DNA from: G965213525 sp965213525 | GTDB lineage: Bacteria > Actinomycetota > Acidimicrobiia > Acidimicrobiales > Poriferisodalaceae | Assembly: GCA_965213525.1 (NCBI GenBank) | Contig: OZ243889.1 | Span: 1,798,001-1,862,000 of the forward strand | DNA length: 64,000 bases | Reading direction: 5' to 3' | Shown: piece after piece, positions 32,970 to 40,191 of the stretch | Numbering within the stretch: position 1 is the stretch's first letter | How the letters are laid out: every line of letters starts with the position of its first letter | Translations under genes and position numbers: made by a program | Notes under the pieces: model-generated | What the model saw: only the letters and a program-made list of their open reading frames with translations | Told to the model about the DNA's origin: nothing | The model's database searches: none

Positions 32970-33997
32970 CGGCCCACCCCACCGATCACGCCGGCCGTCG
33001 AGCCCCGCCGACGGCGGCCGAAGCGACGAGCCGTCGCGCCCCCGGAGTTGTCGGACCGGCCGGACGCGTCCGTGGCGTCGGGCGCGTCGGGCATCGCCGC
33101 CGCCTCCGGAGCGGCGCCCACCCGTTCGATGAACACCTCCGAGAGCGAGGGGCGCTCCCAGCTCAGCCCCGAGAGCGCCGAGTCGTGGGCGGCGGCGGCG
33201 ACCAGGGTGACGGGATCGAGGTGATCCTCGACGCGGAAGCGCCGGCCGGCCGAGGACGAACCGGCGCTGCTGACGCCGCCGATGGCGGTGAGGGCTGCGA
33301 GGGGCCCGTCGGCGTCCACGACCAGCACCCGGTGACCCACGGCGTCGCGCACCTCGTCGAGCGAGTCGGCCGCAACGACCTGGCCGGCGGCGATGATCGC
33401 AACGTCTTGGCAGATGTCTTGGACCAGGTCCAGCTGGTGGCTGGAGAAGACCACCGTCGAGCCTCGGCCGGCGTGCTCGACGACGAGGTCGCGCATGGCG
33501 CCCACGCCCACCGGGTCAAGGCCCGAGAACGGTTCGTCGAGCACGAGCAGCTCGGGATCGTGGACCAGGGCGGCGGCGAGCTGGGCACGCTGCTGGTTGC
33601 CGTGGCTGAGCTGCTCGACCCGGTCAGCCGCCCGCCCGTCCAGACCCACCCGTGTGAGCAGCTGGGCGGTGCGGGTGGCGGCGTCAGCCGCGCCCAGCCC
33701 ATGGAGACGGCCGAGGTACTGCACCTGCTCTCCCACCGGCATCCGGGGATACAGCCCGCGCTGCTCGGGCAGGTACCCGATGGCGCGTCGGTCACGGGCG
33801 TCGATGGCCCGGCCCCGCCAGAGGACCTCCCCGCCGTCCAGCTCGACCAACCCGATGATGGCCCGCATCGCGGTGGTCTTGCCCGCCCCGTTCGGGCCGA
33901 GCAGCCCGAGCAGGCGCCCCGGACGGGCAGCGAAGGTGCAGTCGGCCAGGGCGGTGACGCCGCCGTAGCGCTTGGAGGCGCCGACCACCTCGAGCAC
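32966..33997 (-). CDS. ABC transporter ATP-binding protein (NatA-like)
   Basis: A 343-aa ABC ATPase with Walker A GLLGPNGAGKTTAMRAI near residue 36, Q-loop YLPEQRGLYPRM, signature LSHGNQQRAQLAAAL, Walker B LLVLDEPFSGLDPVG and H-loop SSHQLDLV. A DUF4162-like region follows and a low-complexity Arg/Ser tail ends the protein. It energises the permease encoded by the overlapping downstream gene. GTG 33997 is used because EVVGASKRYGGVTAL is the usual N-terminus. Confidence 0.93.
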   Translation of the reverse strand: MLEVVGASKRYGGVTALADCTFAARPGRLLGLLGPNGAGKTTAMRAIIGLVELDGGEVLWRGRAIDARDRRAIGYLPEQRGLYPRMPVGEQVQYLGRLHGLGAADAATRTAQLLTRVGLDGRAADRVEQLSHGNQQRAQLAAALVHDPELLVLDEPFSGLDPVGVGAMRDLVVEHAGRGSTVVFSSHQLDLVQDICQDVAIIAAGQVVAADSLDEVRDAVGHRVLVVDADGPLAALTAIGGVSSAGSSSAGRRFRVEDHLDPVTLVAAAAHDSALSGLSWERPSLSEVFIERVGAAPEAAAMPDAPDATDASGRSDNSGGATARRFGRRRRGSTAGVIGGVGR

Positions 33998-34107
33998 CCC
34001 CCCAGCCTGACATGCCGGCCCGATGCAGCGCACCGCCCGCTCGCGCTCTTTCGACCCTCTTGCGGCCGGGGTCAGCGAGGTGGGCGACGGGCGGCGGCCG
34101 ATGCCGC

Positions 34108-35241
34108 TCAGGCGGCCCGGGGGACGTAGCGGCTCGCCGGGCGGATCAACCGGTTGCCCTCGATCTGTTCGAGGACGTGGGCGGTCCAGCCGAACATCCG
34201 CGCCACCACGAAGGTCGGCGTGAACAGCTCACGGGGCACGCCGATGGTCGACATGACGACCCCGGCCCAGAACTCGACGTTGGTGCGAAGCGCTCGATCA
34301 GGTGACCGAGCGGCCAGCGCCTCCAGCGCCGCGGCCTCGACCGCCACAGCGAGCTCGACGAGCTCTCCCCCGAGCTCGAGCGCCAGGCCCCTCAACATCG
34401 CGGCACGCGGGTCCTCGGTCCGGTACACCCGGTGACCGAAGCCCATGAGCCGGCGGCCGGCGTCGAGCTCAGCGGCGATCCACCCGGCGGCCCGCCCCGG
34501 CTCACCGATGGCATCGATCATGTCGAGCGCTCGGCTCGGCGCCCCACCGTGCAGGGGTCCGCTCATCGCCGCCACGGCCGCGGTCAGCCCCGCCGCCACG
34601 TCGGCCCCGGTCGAGGCGACGACCCGGGCGGCGAAGGTCGAGGCGTTGCTGCCGTGGTCCATCGTCAGCACCAGGTAGCACGACAACGCCCGGGCGCCGG
34701 CCGGTTCAGGGGCCTGGCCGGTCAACATCTGCAGGTAGTCCTCGGCGAGCGACAGGCTCGGATCGCTAGGGACCGGTTCGAGACCGGCTCGGCCACGAGC
34801 GAGGGTGGCGATCAGCGTCGGGGTGAGGCCGGCCAGGCGCAGGGCGTCGTCGGCCACGGTCGCCCGGTCGACGTCGAGCCACGACCGGCACCCGAGACGG
34901 CCGCCGACCGCCGAGATCGCCGTGCGCACGGCGTCGAGCGGCCCGCCATCGACGTGGGTGCGGGCGATCTCGACGCACAGCGCCTCGATGCCCTCGGGCA
35001 TGCGCCGGGCGTCGCCGAGGACCCGAGCGTGGCGGGCGGCGGCGGCCCCCTCGGGGAGCGACCCCTGGTGCAACAGGTGCACGACGTCCTCGGGGCTGCG
35101 GGTGCGGGCCAGCTCCGGGACGTCGTGGCCCCGGTAGTGGAAGCTGCCCTCGTCGCCGAGCACATCGCCGATCGAGGTGGTGACGGCGACGACGCCGTCC
35201 AGGCCAGGTGGCACGTCGTGGTGCGGTGTCGTGATGGTCAT
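34108..35241 (-). CDS. Citrate synthase / 2-methylcitrate synthase
   Basis: A 377-aa type II-like citrate synthase. Active-site elements are LTMDHGSNASTFAAR, MSGPLHGGAPSRALDM (His) and GFGHRVYRTEDPRA; the C-terminus has NVEFWAGVVMSTIGVP and RPASRYVPR. It could condense oxaloacetate with acetyl-CoA or propionyl-CoA; the nearby acyl-CoA mutase favours propionate metabolism. It is divergent from an HTH-fused paralogue, with a palindromic operator between them. Confidence 0.9.
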   Translation of the reverse strand: MTITTPHHDVPPGLDGVVAVTTSIGDVLGDEGSFHYRGHDVPELARTRSPEDVVHLLHQGSLPEGAAAARHARVLGDARRMPEGIEALCVEIARTHVDGGPLDAVRTAISAVGGRLGCRSWLDVDRATVADDALRLAGLTPTLIATLARGRAGLEPVPSDPSLSLAEDYLQMLTGQAPEPAGARALSCYLVLTMDHGSNASTFAARVVASTGADVAAGLTAAVAAMSGPLHGGAPSRALDMIDAIGEPGRAAGWIAAELDAGRRLMGFGHRVYRTEDPRAAMLRGLALELGGELVELAVAVEAAALEALAARSPDRALRTNVEFWAGVVMSTIGVPRELFTPTFVVARMFGWTAHVLEQIEGNRLIRPASRYVPRAA

Positions 35242-35265
35242 GGGATCATCTCAACATGCGGCCCT

Positions 35266-35279
35266 ACATTGATCAATGT
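35266..35279. promoter_or_regulatory. 14-bp perfect palindrome between the two citrate synthase genes
   Basis: ACATTGATCAATGT is a perfect palindrome. GTTGAT (35278-35283) and ATCAAC (35289-35294) flank the -10 box, and GATCATC and CAACATG copies lie at 35244-35257. The TTGAT/ATCAA core is repeated, as expected for an operator of the HTH-citrate synthase. Confidence 0.6.
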
Positions 35280-35284
35280 TGATG

Positions 35285-35290
35285 TACGAT
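35285..35290 (+). promoter_or_regulatory. Predicted -10 box of the HTH-citrate synthase gene
   Basis: TACGAT ends 7 nt before GTG 35298. It is sandwiched between TTGAT and ATCAA half-sites, so a bound repressor would block it. Confidence 0.55.
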
Positions 35291-35297
35291 CAACGGT

Positions 35298-36437
35298 GTG
35301 GCGGGCGCTGGTGATCGACGCCTGTGGTCGACCTCAGAGGTCGCTGAGCGGCTCGGGGTCCGGCGCGAGACCGTCTACGCCTACGTGTCCCGGGGCCGCC
35401 TGTCCCGCATGACCCACCCGGATCGGCCCGGCAGCTGGTTCGATCCCAGCGAGGTCGACCGGCTCCGCCGGACCGCCCGTCGGCCGACGGGCGCCGGCGG
35501 CGAGGTCCTCGAGATCGAGACCTCGATCACCCGCATCGGCGACGGCCGCTGCAGCTACCGCGGCCGTGACGTCATCGAGCTCAGCCAGACGCACCCCTAC
35601 CGCGCCGTCGCCGAGCTGCTCTGGACCGGTGAGCTCAGCATCCGGCCCACCCAGGAGACCGACCCAGACCTCGCGGCGCGCTGGCGTCGCATCGTCGATG
35701 ACCTCCCGCCCGGCCGTCGGCCGCTCGACGAGATCCGGGTGATCGTCGCAGTGATGGGCGCCGGAGACCCGTTCCGGCTCGACCTGCGCCCGCCAGCGTT
35801 CGTCGACGGGGGGCGGCGTCTCCTCCACGAGCTGGTGGGGTGGTGCGACCAGCGCCTCGCCACCCGTGCGCACGACCCCGCCCAGCGAGCGGTGATCGAC
35901 GCGGCGATGGTGCTGCTGGCGGATCACGAGCTCGCCGGTTCGACCTTCGCCGCTCGCATCGCCGCCAGCTTCCGGGGAGATGTGGCTGCGGTGGTCTCGG
36001 CCGGCCTCGGACCCGTCTCGGGCGCCCGTCACGGGGCGTTGTCCATCGCCGTCGAGGAGCTGCTCGACGATGCCGCCACCCTCGGCGCGCCCGACGCCCT
36101 CGCCCGTTGGATGACCCGGGGCGACGACGTCCCGGGACTGGGACATCCGCTCTACCCCGAAGGCGACCCTCGGGGACGTGAGCTGTTGCGCCGCGTCGGC
36201 GAGGTCGCCGACACCTCCGTCGTCGAGGAGCTGGTCGAGGTGGCCGCAGCGCGCGGCATGGCACCGCCCAACGTCGACCTGGGGCTCGGCGCCGCCGTGC
36301 GGGCGTTGGATCTGGTCCCCGGCGCCGGGGAGGCCATCTTCGCGGTGGCACGGACCGCCGGCTGGATCGCCCACGCCCTCGAAGAGCTCGAGCGACCCAG
36401 CCGACTCCGGCCCCGGGCCCGCTACGTAGGCCCCTGA
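35298..36437 (+). CDS. Citrate synthase-like enzyme fused to an N-terminal HTH DNA-binding domain
   Basis: A 379-aa fusion. Residues ~8-60 are an excisionase/MerR-type winged HTH (LWSTSEVAERLGVRRETVYAYVSRGRLSR is the recognition unit in two halves). The rest is a citrate synthase fold: SYRGRDVIELSQ, LADHELAGSTFAARIAAS, GPVSGARHGALS and GLGHPLYPEGDPRG. The active-site His residues appear kept, but spacing at GPVSGARHG differs from GPLHGG. It is divergent from an ordinary citrate synthase and has an operator in between, so it may be an enzyme-derived metabolite sensor regulating that gene. Confidence 0.85.
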   Translation: MAGAGDRRLWSTSEVAERLGVRRETVYAYVSRGRLSRMTHPDRPGSWFDPSEVDRLRRTARRPTGAGGEVLEIETSITRIGDGRCSYRGRDVIELSQTHPYRAVAELLWTGELSIRPTQETDPDLAARWRRIVDDLPPGRRPLDEIRVIVAVMGAGDPFRLDLRPPAFVDGGRRLLHELVGWCDQRLATRAHDPAQRAVIDAAMVLLADHELAGSTFAARIAASFRGDVAAVVSAGLGPVSGARHGALSIAVEELLDDAATLGAPDALARWMTRGDDVPGLGHPLYPEGDPRGRELLRRVGEVADTSVVEELVEVAAARGMAPPNVDLGLGAAVRALDLVPGAGEAIFAVARTAGWIAHALEELERPSRLRPRARYVGP

Positions 36438-36459
36438 ACGCCGCCAGCGAGTCGGTGCC

Positions 36460-38118
36460 TCAGATCGACGGCTGCTCCACGTGGCGGCCGAAGACCTCGG
36501 CCATGGCGTTGGACACCTCGCCCAGGGTGGCGCGTGAGCGAACCGTCTCGATGAGCACCGGCATGAGGTTGATCTCAGGATCCGACGCCGCCGACTTGAG
36601 CTCGGCCAAGGCGCGACGCACCGCGCCAGCGTCTCGGTCGGCCTTGGTCGCCTGCAGACGCTTGATCTGTCGCTGCTCGTCATCATTGGTGATCTTGAGC
36701 AACTCGATCTGGGCGTCGTCGTTGCCCGCGGTGTACTGGTTCACGCCCACGGTGATGCGCCGACCGGCGTTGATCCGCTTCTCGAAGTCGTAGGCCGAGT
36801 CTGCGATCTCTCGCTGATACCAGCCGTCCTCGACGAGCCGGAACGCCCCCTCCAGCATCGAACCGCCGCCGACCTCATCGACGTGGGCGAAGATCTCCTC
36901 GGCCTGACGCTCCAGCTCGTTCGTGAGCTCCTCCACGAAGTAGGAGCCTCCGAGCGGATCGGCCACGTTGGTGACCCCGGTCTCCTCGGCGATGATCTGC
37001 TGGGTCCGCAGCGCGATCCGGGCTGCTTTCTCGGTCGGCAGAGCCAGCGCCTCGTCCATGGAGTTCGTGTGCAGGCTCTGCGTACCGCCCAACACGCCGG
37101 CCAGGGCCTCGATGGCGGTGCGAGCGATGTTGTTCTCGGGCTGCTGTGCGGTCAGCGACACACCGGCGGTCTGGGTGTGAAAGCGCAGCTGGGCGGACCG
37201 CTCGTCCTTGGCGCCGTAGCGCTCGGTCATCCACCGGGCCCAGATCCGCCGCGCCGCTCGGTACTTGGCGATCTCTTCGAAGAAGTCGGTGTGGGCGTTG
37301 AAGAAGAAGCTGAGCCGTGGAGCGAAGGCATCTGTGGCCAACCCTTGAGCGTGTGCTGCTTCGACGTATGCGAACCCGTTACCGAGGGTGAATGCCAGCT
37401 CTTGGGCAGCCGTCGACCCGGCCTCTCGAATGTGATATCCCGAGATCGAAACTGGATGCCAGCGCGGCATCTCTGCGGTGCAGAACGAGATGGAGTCGGC
37501 GACGAGGCGCATCGAGGGACGAGGCGGGTAGATCCACTCCTTCTGCGCCTGGTACTCCTTCAAGATGTCGTTCTGCAGCGTGCCGCCCAGCCGATCACGG
37601 CGTGCCCCCGTCTGCTCGGCGTTGGCTACGAACATGGCGAAGATCACCGCTGCGGGGGCATTGATGGTCATCGAGGTGGTGATGGCCTCGAGATCGATGT
37701 CGGAGAACAGCACAGCCATGTCGTCGATGGTGTCGACGGCCACGCCACAACGACCGACCTCTCCGATGGACATCACGTCGTCGGAGTCGATGCCCATCAG
37801 GGTGGGCATGTCGAACGCCGTCGAGAGACCGTTGCCCCCCGAGGCCAGGATGTCCTTGAAGCGCCGGTTCGTGTCCTCGGGCGTACCGAACCCGGCGAAC
37901 ATCCGCATCGTCCAGACCTTGGATCGGTACATCGACGCGTACGGGCCTCTGGTGTAGGGGTACTGCCCAGGGAACTCGCCGTCGGCAGGGCCGTACACCG
38001 GCTCGAGCGGCACCCCTGACATGGTCGTGAAATCTTCGTCCCGCAAGCGGGAGGCCTCGTAGGCCTGTTGCCACCGATCACGAGCGTCCATGTCGAGTCC
38101 TCCGTGGGGGTCGGTCAC
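36460..38118 (-). CDS. Acyl-CoA mutase large subunit (methylmalonyl/isobutyryl type)
   Basis: A 552-aa B12-dependent mutase catalytic subunit without its own B12 domain. It has YPYTRGPYASMYRSKVWTM, TMRMFAGFGTPEDTNRRF, GGTLQNDILKEYQAQ, YPPRPSMRLVAD, ISGYHIREAGSTAAQELA and QSLHTNSMDEALALPT. The Tyr that contacts methylmalonyl-CoA carboxylate (RQYAGF in mutases of known specificity) is Phe here (RMFAGF), as in isobutyryl-CoA mutases. The partner small subunit is not in the window. GTG 38118 has TAGGAT 11 nt upstream. Codon usage in the middle looks less GC-biased than its neighbours. Confidence 0.9.
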   Translation of the reverse strand: MTDPHGGLDMDARDRWQQAYEASRLRDEDFTTMSGVPLEPVYGPADGEFPGQYPYTRGPYASMYRSKVWTMRMFAGFGTPEDTNRRFKDILASGGNGLSTAFDMPTLMGIDSDDVMSIGEVGRCGVAVDTIDDMAVLFSDIDLEAITTSMTINAPAAVIFAMFVANAEQTGARRDRLGGTLQNDILKEYQAQKEWIYPPRPSMRLVADSISFCTAEMPRWHPVSISGYHIREAGSTAAQELAFTLGNGFAYVEAAHAQGLATDAFAPRLSFFFNAHTDFFEEIAKYRAARRIWARWMTERYGAKDERSAQLRFHTQTAGVSLTAQQPENNIARTAIEALAGVLGGTQSLHTNSMDEALALPTEKAARIALRTQQIIAEETGVTNVADPLGGSYFVEELTNELERQAEEIFAHVDEVGGGSMLEGAFRLVEDGWYQREIADSAYDFEKRINAGRRITVGVNQYTAGNDDAQIELLKITNDDEQRQIKRLQATKADRDAGAVRRALAELKSAASDPEINLMPVLIETVRSRATLGEVSNAMAEVFGRHVEQPSI

Positions 38119-38204
38119 GTCTGGTGATGATCCTACGAGGCTCTCACGTGGGCCTGCGCAACGCCGACGGCGATCGAGCCTCCCAGATCGTCATCTTCAG
38201 GTTT

Positions 38205-38227
38205 CCGTTCAATGACCATTCGAACGG
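38205..38227. promoter_or_regulatory. Inverted repeat upstream of the GNSWT-repeat subtilase
   Basis: CCGTTC and GAACGG flank AATG and CATT, giving imperfect 10-nt arms between the divergent mutase and subtilase genes. A possible operator; the direction is unknown. Confidence 0.35.
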
Positions 38228-38284
38228 TGGTACTAAGGCGCGACAGGCGTTCGTCGACGCCGTCGATGGACGAGGAGGTCCCCC

Positions 38285-40093
38285 ATGAACACCACCACCG
38301 CCCCGCCCGCAGCGAGCGGGTCCATTGACGAGTCGATCGTCACCACGCCTGCCGTTCGACGCCGCGGCGCAGCGCACCTCGTCTCGGTGGTGGTCGCGAT
38401 GCTCGCCATCCTCGTTCTGGCCACCGGCTCGGTGGCGGTCATGAACCCCGGTAGCGCCGAGCCCGAGACCGTTCCTCTGTCCGACGGCGAGATCGCCGGA
38501 GCCGTCGGAGCACCGCGCCTGTGGGCGGCTGGTCACGACGGCACAGGTGTCACCGTGGCCGTCCTCGACTCCGGCGTCGCCCACGTCGGCGATCTCGCCG
38601 ACTCGGTGCACGGGCCCGGGATCGACGAGGTGGGTCACGGCACCCACCTGGCCGGCCTGGTGGCCGACGTGGCGCCCGGCGCCACCCTCGTGGACCTTCC
38701 GATCGTCGGCGACGACGGCACCCCGTCGGTCGAGCGCGCCATCGATGCGCTCGCTCGGGTGGCCGATGGTTCGGTGATCGCCGACGTGGTGGTCCTCGCC
38801 GCCGATCTGCGCCCGAGCGACGCCGAGCGGGCCGCCACCGAGGCCCTCCTCGACGAGCTGGCCCGGCGCGACGTCCTCGTCGTCGGCGCCGCCGGCAACG
38901 ACGGCGAGCGCGACTCACGCATCGACTGGCCAGCGTCGACGCACCGGGTCATGGCCGTTGGCGCCACCACGCTGACCGAGCAGGGTTGGCGGGTCGCCGC
39001 ATGGTCCTCGGGCGCGTCGGTCGCTGACGTACTCGCCCCCGGCACCTCCCTCACGAGCGACCTGGCCCCCGGGTCGGCTGCGTCAGCCGACCCCGAAGCC
39101 ATCCGACCCTCGGCAGCCACCGTACGAGGTTCGGGCACCTCACAGGCAGCGGCGGTCACCGCCGGCGCAGCTGCGGTCATCCGCTCGGCGGCGCCCGGGG
39201 CGCCGGCCGGCACGATCTCGGCCGCCCTGTCCGCCTCGACGGGTTCCCTGGACATCCCTGCGGCCATGGATGCCCTTGGCCTGTTCGTCGCTCCCGACGC
39301 CCACGACGGCACCGGGGGCTGGACCGGCAACAGCTGGACCGGCAACTCCTGGACCGGCAACTCCTGGACCGGCAACAGCTGGACCGGCAACTCCTGGACC
39401 GGCAACAGCTGGACCGGCAACAGCTGGACCGGCAACAGCTGGACCGGCAACTCCTGGACCGGCAACAGCTGGACCGGCAACAGCTGGACCGGCAACAGCT
39501 GGACCGGCAACTCCTGGACCGGCAACAGCTGGACCGGCAACTCCTGGACCGGCAACTCCTGGACCGGCAACAGCTGGACCGGCAACTCCTGGACCGGCAA
39601 CAGCTGGACCGGCAACTCCTGGACCGGCAACTCCTGGACCGGCAACAGCTGGACCGGCAACAGCTGGACCGGCAACAGCTGGACCGGCAACAGCTGGACC
39701 GGCAACAGCTGGACCGGCAACAGCTGGACCGGCAACAGCTGGACCGGCAACAGCTGGACCGGCAACAGCTGGACCGGCAACAGCTGGACCGGCAACAGCT
39801 GGACCGGCAACAGCTGGACCGGCAACAGCTGGACCGGCAACAGCTGGACCGGCAACTCCTGGACCGGCAACTCCTGGACCGGCAACTCCTGGACCGGCAA
39901 CTCCTGGACCGGCAACTCCTGGACCGGCAACAGCTGGACCGGCAACAGCTGGACCGGCAACAGCTGGACCGGCAACTCCTGGACCGGCAACAGCTGGACC
40001 GGCAACAGCTGGACCGGCAACTCCTGGACCGGCAACTCCTGGACCGGCAACAGCTGGACCGGCAACAGCTGGACCGGCAACTCCTGGACCTGA
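38285..40093 (+). CDS. Subtilisin-like serine protease with C-terminal array of 51 GNSWT repeats
   Basis: A 602-aa S8 peptidase. An N-terminal membrane helix or signal (VSVVVAMLAILVLATGSVAV) is followed by the catalytic triad Asp (TVAVLDSGVA), His (GHGTHLAGLVAD) and Ser (GSGTSQAAAVTAG), with Asn in GAAGNDGE. From about residue 348 the protein is 51 exact GNSWT pentapeptides to the stop codon. There is no propeptide domain I can recognise. The Trp-rich tail looks like an extracellular fibre or adhesive stalk. ATG 38285 has GAGGAGG upstream. Confidence 0.9.
   Translation: MNTTTAPPAASGSIDESIVTTPAVRRRGAAHLVSVVVAMLAILVLATGSVAVMNPGSAEPETVPLSDGEIAGAVGAPRLWAAGHDGTGVTVAVLDSGVAHVGDLADSVHGPGIDEVGHGTHLAGLVADVAPGATLVDLPIVGDDGTPSVERAIDALARVADGSVIADVVVLAADLRPSDAERAATEALLDELARRDVLVVGAAGNDGERDSRIDWPASTHRVMAVGATTLTEQGWRVAAWSSGASVADVLAPGTSLTSDLAPGSAASADPEAIRPSAATVRGSGTSQAAAVTAGAAAVIRSAAPGAPAGTISAALSASTGSLDIPAAMDALGLFVAPDAHDGTGGWTGNSWTGNSWTGNSWTGNSWTGNSWTGNSWTGNSWTGNSWTGNSWTGNSWTGNSWTGNSWTGNSWTGNSWTGNSWTGNSWTGNSWTGNSWTGNSWTGNSWTGNSWTGNSWTGNSWTGNSWTGNSWTGNSWTGNSWTGNSWTGNSWTGNSWTGNSWTGNSWTGNSWTGNSWTGNSWTGNSWTGNSWTGNSWTGNSWTGNSWTGNSWTGNSWTGNSWTGNSWTGNSWTGNSWTGNSWTGNSWTGNSWTGNSWTGNSWT
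39326..40090 (+). repeat. 51 tandem copies of a 15-bp unit encoding GNSWT
   Basis: Each unit is GGCAAC-NNC-TGGACC with Ser as AGC (32 copies) or TCC (19 copies), and nothing else varies. Copies 22-35 form a run of 14 AGC units. Copies 7-10 and 11-14 show the same AGC-AGC-TCC-AGC order, suggesting a 60-bp duplication. Confidence 0.95.
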
Positions 40094-40191
40094 GCCGCCG
40101 CCACTGCGCCTTCGCTCACCGAACGTGCTGCCGCTGTCGCTCTTGGTAAGGTGCGGTCGAGCCAGGGCACGCCGACTGAGAGACAGGTCCG

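Noticed and set aside
39326..40090. CRISPR array
   Set aside because: Units are directly tandem 15-mers without spacers and are in frame within a protease gene.
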